From positions 186,001-250,000 of the forward strand of contig JAOALB010000031.1 of the NCBI GenBank assembly GCA_025331125.1: 64,000 nt of DNA, read 5' to 3'. The notes beneath the pieces are model-generated. The model had not been told where the DNA came from. It did not search any database and saw nothing but the letters and a program-made list of their open reading frames with translations. Position 1 is the first letter of the stretch; each line of letters starts with the position of its first letter. Below, one piece after another: positions 1 to 10,723 of this stretch. The position numbers were made by a program, and so were the translations under genes. Source of the DNA: Mycogone perniciosa. Lineage: Eukaryota; Ascomycota; Sordariomycetes; Hypocreales; Hypocreaceae.

Positions 1-782
1 CATTAGCAATGGGGCCAGTGTAGAATGCATCTGGACCGTCGTTGGCAATGGTCTCCAACGTGGCGGCATAGCGTTTGCGGGTCATGGTCTCGCCCAGCTT
101 GATAAGACGTCCATGGGGAGCAAAGTCAATGGCCCATGCGGGATCTTCGGTGAGGAAGTTGTTTGGCGAGGTGCCGGCGATGTATTTGAGCAGATCCTCG
201 GTGACCTTGAAGCCGTTTCGGGCAGTGTTGATAGCAGGTTGTAGCACATGCTTCCAAGGCAACGTGCCGTACTTCTTATGGACATACTCGAGTCCTCTAA
301 TTTCTCCGGGAATTCCACTGTAAAAGGTCCGCCATTAGAGTCATCACAGTTCGAATCGGGGGAAGGAATTGGCCTGGCTTGACATACCTCGCAAGGCCGC
401 CGCGTATGCTCAGGTTCGAGTTCTGCTTGTACATGTCCTCGAAACCTGCAGCTGGAGCCGTCTCACGGAAGTCAATAAACTCATAACCCCCTTTCTTATC
501 CCGGAGGAGCAAGAAACCACCACCGCCGATGCCGCTGTGGTACATGCCAATGACACCGACGCAGAAGACGGTACCGACGAGAGCGTCGACAGCATTGCCC
601 CCTTCTTTGAGCAGTTGGATACCGATCTCACTGCAAGCACTGCTTTCGGAGGCGACAGCTCCCTTCTTGGGGATAGGTATGCCACGAGGAGGGTTGTATG
701 TCGGGGACGTCTGACCAAGTGGGAAAGCCGCGAGGAGGAGGAGCAGTGGCTTTGCCACGGACTTGAAGCTGTATGGAGCCAT
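1..782 (-). CDS. gamma-glutamyltranspeptidase, N-terminal part (cut by window edge)
   Basis: Gamma-glutamyltranspeptidases cleave and transfer the gamma-glutamyl group of glutathione and related peptides, usually as secreted or vacuolar Ntn-hydrolases. Exon 1 runs 782-388 and exon 2 runs 317-1 and continues beyond the window. The 70 bp intron (387-318) starts GTATGT and ends ACAG. The protein opens with a signal-peptide-like stretch (PLLLLLAAFPLGQTSP) and then shows GGT hallmarks: AVASESSACSEIGIQLLKEG, GGNAVDA, MYHSGIGGGGFLLL and FRETAP. Exon 2 continues with GIPGEIRGLEYVHKKYG and LPWKHVLQPAI. About 237 residues are visible. The catalytic Thr of the small subunit lies outside the window, so activity cannot be judged. 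Family assignment is firm from the glycine-rich motif and collinearity; secretion is inferred from the N-terminus. Confidence 0.93.
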
Positions 783-2507
783 TGTGTACAGGAAGAGCTT
801 GGTGAAAGCTCAGGCTTCACAATAATTCTGAGGGTCGAGCCTGAGTGGTTGACTGTGAAATCCTGTGTTTCTTCCTACAGCGGATTGGACTGCATCTTAA
901 ATACTTGTTTTGTGCTTGACTGGGAGCCCACCCCATGTCCCTCACACGATCCCCACTCCTTGGGAATATCCGTTGGCTGATGCAACACAACATCCTCAAC
1001 AGCAGTATTACCCTCGACTGTGTACCACTACCATCATCACGGACCTCAACCGGAGGTGGAGTAATAATGACTCCCCGTCTTAAGTGGGCCAGCAGTAGCA
1101 AGGTCGGTGTTCACGGAGTAGTATAGACAAACCCGTGATATCACCTATCGCCGGCAAAAAGCCTTTGAGGAAACATGGGGTAGACCAGCATGGGTATGGA
1201 AAAACGGGCTCGTTGCTCTTACGGTGATAAGCTGGACCAAGATTAGGGACCAGCCAGCCGCACGCGCATAACCATCTTTCCGATAAGAGTTTAAGTTCGA
1301 AATAAGAGCCATAAAGGAAGTAAGCCATAGGCTTGTGTTGTGTTGCTGGTTGGTGAAGACAAGCTTTACAGCTTGTATGTATGGATCAGCTCCGAATGCT
1401 TGCGTCCAGCATCAGGACCAATAGAGTAGGTGTGAAAGTAATACTCCACCAACACTGCAAATAAAAAGACCGCTGTTGATCAGGGCCTTGCACAAGAGTG
1501 TATCATGCATGGCCAAGTCCAAACCAGGAATCTGAACCTCAATCATCCCTCCGCCTCCGCACGAAACAGCGTTACATTGAACCTCGATTCTCCGCCTTCA
1601 GCTTCCCCCACTCGTTAAATATTTCGCTACTCATCGGTGTTTCCGTACACTCTTCCCTGCTTACTTGCGCGTCCTATTCTTAGCGGTGGACTTGGATGGT
1701 GATAGGTTGTGTTGATATGTGTCATGGCAAATCCTTACTCGAGACCGAGCGCACCAGGATCGTCCTATCCAGTTCTTCTTAGCTTTTCGTTGACCCTTAC
1801 CAGTGGGCTTGGCATGAGCCGATAGAGAAGAGCTGCGCGAAAACTAGTGTATCATAATAGTATATCTACCTTATGTAGTAGTGTTAGTACTCCATACTGC
1901 CTAACGGCAATGCCGGTCCAACACTGCTTGCAACAGGGTTATTAGCCTCGGTAGTACTAGTAGCGGTAAGCTGTCAAGCGAGGGACAATACTCAAGAGGG
2001 TACACAGGCAACTCTGAATACCAAATCAACTCAATTCTTTCGGACAATACATTGGGCTAATAGTAATAGTAGTAGCATTCGGCTTCTCTCCATATTTGGC
2101 ATAAACTCGCGTAATACAATCTAGCAAGATCCGCTTATCAAGGACTCTCAATGCTGGTCTGGAAATTGAGTTGATACGGGACCACAGATAGCCCAAACCA
2201 CCCTGCAAGGGTCTTTGTACCTGATGTTTAAAACGATGCACTACGCAATATTGGCAAAATCTCCTTTACAAGAATTATCCATCTGACATAGTCCGTAATA
2301 GGGCCTTTTGTGGTGTCACCATTTTGTTCCCCACTCGCGATACGTGCCGTGAAGCAGATCTTCCTATGGTGAAGTTGCCGATACCCCAAAGTCACGGAAA
2401 TTAACACAAATAAGTCTATTTTTACGTTTATTTCATGTATTACTGTCTAGGAGTCCTTGGTATTAGCCTGTCATATCTGTGTTGGCTCAGCTTTGCGTTA
2501 GTCCATC
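783..2507. other. intergenic stretch, nothing recognised
   Basis: This interval lies between the 5' end of the GGT gene and the 3' end of the aminotransferase. It contains only short open frames with no recognisable domain or splice-linked continuation. The part next to 782 should hold the GGT promoter. I see no RNA gene or repeat. Confidence 0.5.
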
Positions 2508-3881
2508 CTACTCCTCCTGCAATGCAGCTATGACCCGCTTGAGACCCTCACGAAGATAATCTTCAGGATGGGAAAAGACAATCCTAAACCAACCAGGCTT
2601 CTCGGACCCGAAATTCTTACCAGCTGCAAGGAACACCCTGTTCCTGAGCAGGGTTACCGTGATGGCGTCATCTAGGTTCTCCGCTGCGATGTCGGGGTGT
2701 CGCGCCTTGTAAATGCTTCCCAGGTCTGCCCATAGGAAGAACGCGGCGTTTACACCTGGCTGATAGGTGATCCCATGTTCCTTGGCCCATGCGACGACCA
2801 GGCCGTAATAGTGAGCGAGTTGTTTCTGGTTCTCCGCAATGTACGAGTCAACCCACGCATCGTCTTCGAGAATGTTCGCAGTAGCGTGGTCCGAGATGGA
2901 TGACGGCGAGCTATACAGGTTGACAGGCACAAGGGCATCATGCAGCGAAGGATTCGCCTGCGAGATAATCGCTCCCAATCGAACCCCGTTGGCGCCAAAG
3001 TCCTTGGACATACCCCAGAGAACGTGAATCCGAGCCGGGTCGATGATGCCGGTGGGATCAATGCTCAGACATGATATAAAGGGTGCGGGCGTCGGGCTCG
3101 TATCTATTGTGTTTTCCCAGACGGACAAGGCATATATCTCGTCGCTGATCAGGTGGAGTTCATTCTTCTCACAAAACCGCATCAGACCGACGAGCGCGTC
3201 GCGGGTATGGCAACGACCCAGTGGGTTATGTGGATTGCAAAGAACCAGACCGCGGACTTTTGTTCCTGCAGCCTGTGCCTTTTGCAGGGCTTCCTCATAC
3301 TTGGCGACGGCATCGTTACCGAAAGGGTCCACGTCGTGGAAAGGCACCTGGATCACCTTGGACCCAGGCCGCTCCGAGATGTCTGAAATGAAGGTGCCAT
3401 AGTGCGGCTGGCCAAGAAGAAATGCCTCTCCAGGGTTGGCAAAGGCCCAGGAAAGATGCTCAATAGCGGCGCTGCATCCGTTGGTGATATTGACGTGGGC
3501 AGGTTCAATTGGCTCGACGGGTTTGAGGTGTTTGTTGAGGAACCGGGCCACAACGTCTTTCAGGCGCTTGGACCCGGAGACGCCATCGCCATACGTGAAG
3601 GCGTGATTCGAGAGGGCCAGACTGCCGTGGATATGTTTGGACAGAGTATCGTGCATGAGTCGATTCTCAGCGACCCCCAAACTGACAATTCCCGCGGGGT
3701 TTGTCTGAGGGTCCCACAGGTCTTGAAGGGCTTTCCATATCGTCAAGTTCTTGCCGATCTTTTCAGATTCCTGGCCGCGAGCTGAGAGAGACATGGCTAT
3801 GGCTATGGTTGTTGTGCTGTTGGTTGTATGGATATACCGAGAATGAAGAGGAGGTGCAAACAATGGAACGAAATGCTTCAA
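2508..3881 (-). CDS. PLP-dependent aminotransferase, ACC-synthase-like (class I/II)
   Basis: This is a single-exon fold-type-I PLP enzyme of the ACC-synthase-like aminotransferase group. It shows the N-terminal IVSLGVAENRL segment, the substrate-loop NPHNPLGRCH (residues 216-225), the PLP-contacting SDEIY (246-250), and the Schiff-base lysine in GMSKDFGANGVRLG (Lys293). The full frame is 457 codons. The first about 29 residues are Ser/Thr/His rich and do not match the family, so the start may be Met30 at position 3794, giving about 428 residues, the usual length. A mitochondrial-type leader from the first Met is the alternative. The reaction is not predictable: fungal members are mostly uncharacterised transaminases, not proven ACC synthases. 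No neighbour suggests a pathway. Confidence 0.92.
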   Translation of the reverse strand: MKHFVPLFAPPLHSRYIHTTNSTTTIAIAMSLSARGQESEKIGKNLTIWKALQDLWDPQTNPAGIVSLGVAENRLMHDTLSKHIHGSLALSNHAFTYGDGVSGSKRLKDVVARFLNKHLKPVEPIEPAHVNITNGCSAAIEHLSWAFANPGEAFLLGQPHYGTFISDISERPGSKVIQVPFHDVDPFGNDAVAKYEEALQKAQAAGTKVRGLVLCNPHNPLGRCHTRDALVGLMRFCEKNELHLISDEIYALSVWENTIDTSPTPAPFISCLSIDPTGIIDPARIHVLWGMSKDFGANGVRLGAIISQANPSLHDALVPVNLYSSPSSISDHATANILEDDAWVDSYIAENQKQLAHYYGLVVAWAKEHGITYQPGVNAAFFLWADLGSIYKARHPDIAAENLDDAITVTLLRNRVFLAAGKNFGSEKPGWFRIVFSHPEDYLREGLKRVIAALQEE

Positions 3882-4959
3882 TGCTGCACTTTTGAACTAC
3901 GAAATACGGCCGCATGAGTCAGATCGAGGCGCGTGGAGACGGAAGAAGCCATTGAATGTCAAGAAGGCGTCTCTTATCTTACCAGGGATGTTCAAGTCGT
4001 TAATCGTCGGCCCCTCGCGCCCTTCCCGGGTGCTTTAACGCCTTAAAACGCCCGGCCGAGCTGAATCGTGCTTCAAGGGATTTTCTCTAACCTTTAGGCT
4101 CCTGCTTGGCGCAAGCCACGCTTCGAGGCATCAGGTCTTGATCTTCAGGTGGGATAGATATTATGTACGAAGTGCTGCTACTATGCAAATTCTCTTTTGG
4201 AAATTATTACTTATATGGAAAGTATTTCGATCTCAGTCATGCTCATATTCCTAGGGCGTTCAATGAGAAAGAAAAAAAAGAGAGTAAATGATTTGGATTT
4301 AAGGCTTGGTTGGATCAGATCGGCCCGCGCCCGATATATTATCGAGATGCCTGCTAGTGCTTCATATAGTGCTTCATACTCGTATCTCATTTCTGGAGCC
4401 TGCGGCTTTCAGTCCCATTGATACGAGTAGACTCCATAGTATGAATCCGTTCCTAAAATAAGCACCTCGACGTCTCAGTAATATGTATTATATAAACACG
4501 AAAGTAGATTCATACAGCTGTTTATAAATGTTTTTTTTTCACCGGATCATTGCGGCGACATCTGTCGTGAAAGCATTGCATGGATCGCTATCATGGAGTC
4601 CTCGTAGCCTGTAATCCTTCTGCGCCCTACCGACCTTTCGCGACAATGGCCCACCCAGCTCATATCGAAAAGGGCGTGAATGACAATGACTTAAGTCTTG
4701 TCTTACGCTATGGGATCCTTCATTACCTTTGTGGTTGGCGAGAATATGCAGTCCCGAAAATCGCCAAGTTGCCACAGCTAGCCGAGAAGTATTCTGAGTG
4801 ATCGGCTGCCGACGCATAGAGAGACGATCTTCTGTTGTTGTGGCTCGGAATCAAGATGCGGGAAAACTTCCGCACACCAGTGTGTCAGATACCTGACCCT
4901 TTAGAATTGTTCTTGTATTCTTGGGATGTCTTCTCTAGGCAACAGGGATACACTTGACT
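3882..4959. other. intergenic stretch, nothing recognised
   Basis: This lies between the 5' end of the aminotransferase and the 3' end of the iron permease. It is AT-rich in its centre and includes a poly-T run near 4530. Short frames on both strands (4197-4421, 4539-4817) show no family features and overlap each other antisense, so I treat them as chance. Confidence 0.5.
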
Positions 4960-6142
4960 CTATTCCTCAAGCAGACTCTCATTGTCTGACTCGGGCTCTT
5001 TGGCCTTCATTAATGGGAGATGGCCGTGAACCTCACGGAATCTCAAGAGCATAAGCCCTGCCATGACAAATATCCAATACACATTGTAAGAGATGACGGA
5101 ACCGTACGTAGCCGAATTCGTCCAGCCGAAGATGGCATTCAGGATTCCCCAGCCGCCCCCGCCATTCAACTGGGGGCTGCAGCACTGCAACGCGTTAGTG
5201 CACCGTGATAGTCGGGATATAAAGATGAGTAGTAGCACTTACGTTCACGTGCCATACACTCTTGTCAATGTCATATGAGCCTGGCCCGTTGCCTAGTTCC
5301 GCTGCGTCGCCTCCAATGATCTTGTTCCATTGCTGCTGCTCGAGGAACCACACTCCTCTGGAGAAGAGTCCAGCGGCTATAAGATACAGGAAACAAGTCG
5401 AGACGATGAGAAACACCTGAAGATTGGCCGTAGAGCCGCTCCTTGTCAAAATATTAGCAGTGATTACAGACCAGACTGCTCTATGAACTCACTTGAAGAT
5501 GATGAAGCCAGTAAGCGCGCCTACAAGCAATCCTGCGACGACAGCGAGCGGAACAGACGTCGCCGGCGCAGAGAAGGACACGCCAGCGATAAACACAATA
5601 GCCTCGATGCCTTCTCTCAGAATCGTAACGAATGGTAGCATGAACATGGCATACTTTTCCAAGAGGCGTCTTAGCCAATGTTGACCTGGTGTGGTTGTGA
5701 TTGGCGCGTCCATCGCCTTGGCCAGTTTGATGCGCCACTTCTCCTGCATCTGACCGATACGAAGCAATGCAACTCCCATGACGGTGATGATGAGAGAGGA
5801 AAAGATAGAGAAGGCCCCCTCATAATAGTACTCGTGGGCCTGCCAGCTATCCTTCCCGATGCCATAGAAGATGCCGATGATGATGCTGGCAATGATCATG
5901 CATATCGTGAACCCAATAATCGTGCCTAGCCAGACCTACAAGGCCGTTAGCGGGGAGTATTCCGAGATGCCCTCCGAGAGACATGCCTGGCGGCGCAACG
6001 CATTGTAGGCTTGGACATCTCGGCGAGGCCCATCGAGCGTTTGCTTGAGGAACGCGAGCAACACCGACACGATAACGCCCGTCTCCAGCGTCTCTCTGAA
6101 GACGACCAGAAAGACGGGGACGGAAAATAGCTCGATAGCCAT
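4960..6142 (-). CDS. ftr1: high-affinity iron permease, FTR1 family
   Basis: FTR1-type permeases carry Fe3+ across the plasma membrane in complex with a multicopper ferroxidase (Fet3). Exons are 6142-5987, 5935-5493, 5441-5243 and 5184-4960, giving 340 residues, slightly short for the family. Both REXXE iron-passage motifs are present: RETLE (16-20, first membrane helix) and REGIE (159-163). Several other hydrophobic helices follow, and the C-terminal tail is acidic (ESDNESLLEE). Intron 1 (5986-5936) has a GC donor (CAG|GCATGT) and a TAG acceptor, and splicing there restores the conserved RRQVWLGTIIGFT join. The gene stands downstream of a ferric reductase on the same strand, matching reductive iron assimilation. 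No Fet3 partner is in the window. Upstream GATA-type sites suggest iron repression. Confidence 0.95.
5936..5986 (-). other. GC-AG intron in the FTR1 gene
   Basis: This 51 bp intron has donor GCATGT and acceptor TTGTAG. A GT donor nearby would break the conserved sequence across the junction, whereas the GC donor joins RRQ to VWLGTIIG in frame (exon 1 is exactly 52 codons). GC-AG introns are a known minority class. Confidence 0.8.
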
Positions 6143-6351
6143 GTGACGTAGTAGTGCGTCCCGGGAATGGGATCCTGGAGTTTGAGCACCGAGATAGGGA
6201 AAAATCTTTACTGATGTGAAGAAGCTGAGGTGAAGGGGAGTGGTCTACGGCTTTTTGTGGGCTCATATTGGTTCGGATTAGAGCTCGGCGCGCCGAGTCA
6301 GCTGCACTGTGATCTATCCAAGACATGAGGCGAGCATTGGCGCTTGCCTAG

Positions 6352-6365
6352 ATCAGATTGATAAG
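6352..6365 (+). promoter_or_regulatory. candidate GATA-factor (SreA-like) site upstream of FTR1
   Basis: The segment ATCAGATTGATAAG contains a HGATAR core (TGATAAG) and a partial ATCWGATAA-like half, about 215 bp upstream of the FTR1 start. SreA-type iron regulators bind ATCWGATAA in Aspergillus. Binding here is inference. Confidence 0.4.
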
Positions 6366-6519
6366 ATTACATTCGACCAAATCTATGGACCTTGTCATAC
6401 TGCGTACAGCCAAACCAACTCGTATTCTCGTAAACGCTCAAAGGGTACGCAATATTCTTGTAATGGTTACCTTATATGTGGACCTTTGAGCAACGAGTTC
6501 CGGCTTTTGTGAATGTAGG

Positions 6520-6528
6520 ATCAGATAT
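6520..6528 (+). promoter_or_regulatory. candidate GATA-factor site upstream of FTR1
   Basis: ATCAGATAT matches eight of nine positions of the SreA consensus ATCWGATAA and sits within a near-palindromic cluster (ATCAGATATCAGAT), about 380 bp upstream of the FTR1 start. Confidence 0.4.
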
Positions 6529-7516
6529 CAGATCCTATTTTGCGCAGAAGGAATTGCAATAATATCAGTACAAGGCTCTAGGGAAATGACCCCGGAAAAT
6601 GTTAGTACTCCTACGCAAATATATATCTCAACTCTTAGTATTGATGACTGCGACGGCTATACCTTGATGTGATTATGACCAGCCATAAATATCCTAAAAT
6701 AATGTTTCAGTAATATCGTGTCAACCGAACTGGCGATTTTTGTCCCGCTCCGAGACTCGATCCCCATTCTGTCTCAGCCAAGTCATGATCACGAGGACAT
6801 TATGCAATTTAGATTGCGCCTAGTTATGCAGTTACCAGTAGTAATCTGTATTTCGGATAATGCAATGTTTGCGTGGCCATGCCGCTCCAGAGCGCGATCA
6901 AATCTCGCAATCCAAACTCCTCAGAGATGCCAGCCTTGCACACGAATATGATCCATTTTACGAAGAAATCGCTGCGTTTTCCGCAAATCCTTACAACAGT
7001 CACCTATCTGCCTGTCTGAAGCAGCCGAAAAACACTCGAAACCGTGCCTCAGCGATATAGCCAGGACGCTGGTCGCATCCTATTGATCGCGTGTCAATCT
7101 TCCAACAGTGACTGCAGTCATCGAATCAAATATCTCGACCGCAGCCGTACCACGTTCGACGAGGCGATAGAAGATAATGAAGATTGTTTATATCCGGGAA
7201 CGCAATCAGGGAGCCAGACGTTTTTACAAGGACCTCTGGAGCCAGAGATCTTCAATCGAGGCTCTTGTTAAACCCCAGCTTGGACCGGATCCTAAGGATC
7301 TTTCTATCCTTCGTATACATATAAACGTGATTTTTCTCGAACATGTCGACCCTGTCGTAAGCAGGATGCTCTCAGAGGCATAGAAAGACCATCGCCACGA
7401 TCTATCCCGCAGCCGAACTTATTCCAAAGCATGGCCCATTTCATTCTCTCGCTTGCTCGCATTCTTCAAACTGGGATATATATTATGTATTCTGTTTGCT
7501 CTAGTATGTCCACCGT

Positions 7517-10093
7517 CTACCATGTAAAACTCTCTTCAAAGTAATCTATCCTTGACCTACCACCTTCTAATGCTTTGACCACCGTGAGCCTTGCGTCGTC
7601 TGCCATCCTGGCAGGGCCACAGGCCACCACAGCCAAACTACGCTTCCCTGCTCTCTCTACAGCTGATATGACCACCCTAGGAACATCGGGGCGTCTAGGG
7701 TGTTGCCGTACCTGACTCGGCAACTCGTTGATCGCAACGCCGACCTCTTGCGACATGTATAGATCGACAGAGATCCTGTCTGTGCCGAAAGCGTTGCCGA
7801 TGTCATTCGACAGTACGTCTTGCACAAAACTCGGTTCCCGTACGGCCCAGTGCAGCTCTATGGACCTTGACCCTCGCGTTCCGCTAGAAAGCAGTGGCAA
7901 ATAAGATAGGGCTGTCACGACACCAGTGCCCCCAACGATGAATACAACGTGATCGTAACGGTCAAGTGGCTGTGTATGGCCGTATGGACCTTCGACTAAA
8001 ACTCTCAAAGACTTATGGTTTGAGCCCTCACCTTCTGCCAGGTTTCGGAGGCGTGAGGTGAAGCTGTCATATGGTCTAATTAGAAACGTCATATGGTCTT
8101 TTCTGGACTCTGACTGCATCTCATGGTCATGTCCCATTGCTGTGGTATCGATGGTAGGGTCTAGCAGTGGCATGTCCTCCCCGAAGGCTTTCGAATCCGG
8201 CATGCTTTGACTCGAAACAGATGCGACCGTAAAGGGATGGCTTTCCCAGCAACGAGAGTCGTCCAAAATCATTAAATAGTAGTATGTTCCAGGCCGGGGT
8301 TTGTAAGAAATCTTGTTGACGGGGACATTGAGACGGACAATGTTGGCGGAAGGGTCGTAAATCGCCAACGCATGGGAGGACCATGATCCCAGGTTGAAAG
8401 CAAGAATCCTGAATAACCGCCACACTCGATCAAAGACCCATATGTACACGGGAACCCAGACGAAGCCGTCGAACTGGCCGTTGAAGATTGAGACGTGGCT
8501 TTGGGTCTGTATTAGCTGTGTCTCCCTGCAATTTCCTTTTTTGTATAGGACATCTTACCCGAGCATGGTGATCAAGACCAATATCGACAGCCCAATATGC
8601 AAGATCAAAAAGGTCTCGTAGTGACGTCGTCGTATCGAATAAAAGGAGCAGGCAACTAGTGCGCACATGAGGGCTGTGGCCTGGTATCATTTATGAGCAA
8701 CTTATGCGCTTGATGCAACCTCAGAGCAGCTTACCAATTCTCCAGCGTTCCAGAACCACCAAGTGAACCAATTCACTAAATAATCCCAACCACCCTCTGA
8801 AAAATCTACAATTAGCACGAAGACGACACTGACTAGGTGCTCTGCTGGCAGTTTCATGGCCCTTGGAAGATCATGCCTCGATGGTGTGGAATGGGCCGGC
8901 CCAACTTACCGTCTATAACTAGAACCGTATATCCAACAGAATGTATAACGGCTTGAAGGGTGGCTATTCGAGCAGCCCAACGGTGGAAATTGTTGTACGT
9001 CCCGAAATCCCACCCTGTCAGCCAGATGGCAAAATTGTTTCGCATTCCAAAAAGCCATATGATTGGAAAGTTGGCAAACGAGATAATCCCCGTCCGATCG
9101 GAGGCGTAGCGAAGAATCTGCGCTCTGGCTGTAGGAAAGCTGTCGATGTGATGGTCAGGTCTGTGGTGAGCAAAGGTACCGTCATGGTCTGACATACTAC
9201 ATGTTCTCAGATGTGATTCTATATCCGTGTATGCTCAATACGACGTTGATGGTGAGAAATGCGAGAATCGTGAGCGTCTGGACGCGAGGAGGGATGGCGC
9301 ACCACCACACATTCTGGGCACATCTGTATCCGAATGTCGCTGGAATGGCCACATTGCGTTTGAGCCATGCCCTAGGCATATTGGTGATCCCTGCGGAAGA
9401 GAAAGCAGACTTGCTGCCACAAAAGCGGGTGAGGGCCAGAAACAGCTTGTGAACAGCGCCGATGGCCACCACCACAACCCAGAACACAGTCATGGCAAGC
9501 CTGGGTTTTTGTCAGCTCAGTTCCAGCGAGCGGAAGAGGTCTGCAAGCTACCCGTATAGGAAGTGATGTCTCTCGACGTATTCGAGAGCGTCCTGTTGCA
9601 GGGTTAACTTTGGCAAACAATTTTGTCGACGGCCAGTGCATACCAAGGTCTCAAACCATGTTTTAAAGAACTTATGTGATGGTAAAACGACCTCGCCGAG
9701 TGGGTTCTCTGCACTGAATGAATCATCTCTGCTAATGCGTCGCATGTGATTAATTTCATCGGATGTAAAATCAGCCACAATGGTAAAAGATGGAATGGAA
9801 ACGCCAAGTGTTTTTTGACATGTCGTGTTGAGTTTCCGCAGAGCCACATCGCGAGCATCTGGTTCACAGTTGAGATCGAGACATAGATAATGCGATGACA
9901 AGGCGAGGCGACTTCGACATGACTGGGTAAAGGCCGAATCCGCAGGGTCCGTGTCATTAAATCGCACTGAACCGAAGCAGTTTGCACAGCTCTGTGCGCA
10001 CAGGTTCCTAGCCTTCTTGGCCGCGGATCCGCACGACCACAAAAGAAGCGATAACAACAAGGCTGGTTTCAGTCTGGATGAAAGGACCCTCAT
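7517..10093 (-). CDS. ferric-chelate reductase, FRE family
   Basis: FRE enzymes pass electrons from cytosolic NADPH through FAD and two hemes to extracellular Fe3+ chelates. Exons are 10093-9552, 9500-9198, 9139-8910, 8796-8735, 8680-8559 and 8498-7517, giving 746 residues, the usual size. There is a signal peptide (LLLSLLLWSCGSA), a Cys-rich ectodomain, then a multi-helix ferric reductase core (ADRTGIISFANFPIIWLFGM, LTGWDFGTYNNFHRW, HSVGYTVLV, HYETFLILHIGLS). The FAD-binding HPFTVAS and the NADPH-binding VEGPYGHTQPL and FIVGGTGVVTALSYLP segments follow. The end matches the family NAD-binding domain. It lies 1.4 kb from FTR1 on the same strand, so the two form a reductive iron uptake pair. 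All splice joins restore conserved sequence. An exact SreA-type site is 186 bp upstream. Confidence 0.93.
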
Positions 10094-10278
10094 GATGTAC
10101 TCCGTGGAGTGTTCGAGATAGGCGGACGCGATTCCCTGGGAAGGGGGATCGCAGACTCGCGTTCGTCACGACTGTGCGTGATTTTGAAGGGGCGGTCGGT
10201 CCACATTTTAGTAGCGGACTCGTGAGTCCTCAGCTCCGAGTGACCGAAGTCTCATGATGCTGACAGGGGGTAACAGGG

Positions 10279-10298
10279 TTATCTGATTGATTGATAAG
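10279..10298 (-). promoter_or_regulatory. SreA-type GATA site pair upstream of the ferric reductase
   Basis: TTATCTGAT (10279-10287) is the exact reverse complement of ATCAGATAA, a perfect match to the SreA consensus ATCWGATAA, and TGATAAG follows at 10292-10298. It lies about 186 bp from the FRE start codon. The match is seen directly; the regulator is inferred. Confidence 0.5.
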
Positions 10299-10306
10299 AT
10301 CCACTT

Positions 10307-10430
10307 GCATATGACAGCGTCCCTGCATGATGATGGATTGCCTGTCATTTTGATCTGATTGGCCTATGGCTAGCATAGAATAGAAGAGGACGAACTGGAA
10401 AACGATGGAAAGTATTATTGATCACTAATT
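10307..10430 (+). repeat. diverged direct repeat, copy A (3' side of NLR gene)
   Basis: This copy shares GCATATGA, TGATGGATTGC, a CATTTT stretch, TAGAATA-like and ACTGGAAAA blocks in the same order and orientation with 15924-16037, with small gaps. Identity is well below 100 percent, so the copies are old. The two flank the NLR gene. Confidence 0.6.
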
Positions 10431-10723
10431 AGGAATTACCATGGCCAGCTCCAATTGCAACGACTAGTATCTAAATTGCTGCTAAACAGAAGATCATCAT
10501 GTACTGGAGATATATCAAGTCACAATCTATAATTGATGCATCTTTTACAGAAATCCTCTTCTAAATTGCCTTTGAGCATTTCATCTGCCTCTTCTCATGC
10601 GTTACACAACTCTGAATTAGAAAATTCCTCTGAAAAGTTAATCAGCAATAAGTGTCCGAATCCGCAAACAATCGCAATTTGAGATTTGCCGATTACCGTA
10701 TCCCTCCTAAACCACACACTTCT

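Larger units (their letters stand above)
6143..7516. other. intergenic stretch holding the FTR1 promoter
   Basis: The FTR1 promoter lies at the low-coordinate side and carries GATA motifs (annotated separately). The rest, 6700-7400, has only overlapping short frames on the + strand without recognisable domains. They could be a decayed gene but nothing supports it. Confidence 0.5.
10094..10723. other. intergenic stretch: FRE promoter and 3' flank of the NLR gene
   Basis: It contains the FRE promoter with GATA-type sites, then a copy of a diverged direct repeat (10307-10430), then an AT-rich tail. No coding frame was recognised. Confidence 0.6.

Noticed and set aside
6718..7383. Chain of short + strand frames between FTR1 and FRE
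   Set aside because: Frames overlap in different phases, have no recognisable domain, and no splice joins gave a coherent protein.
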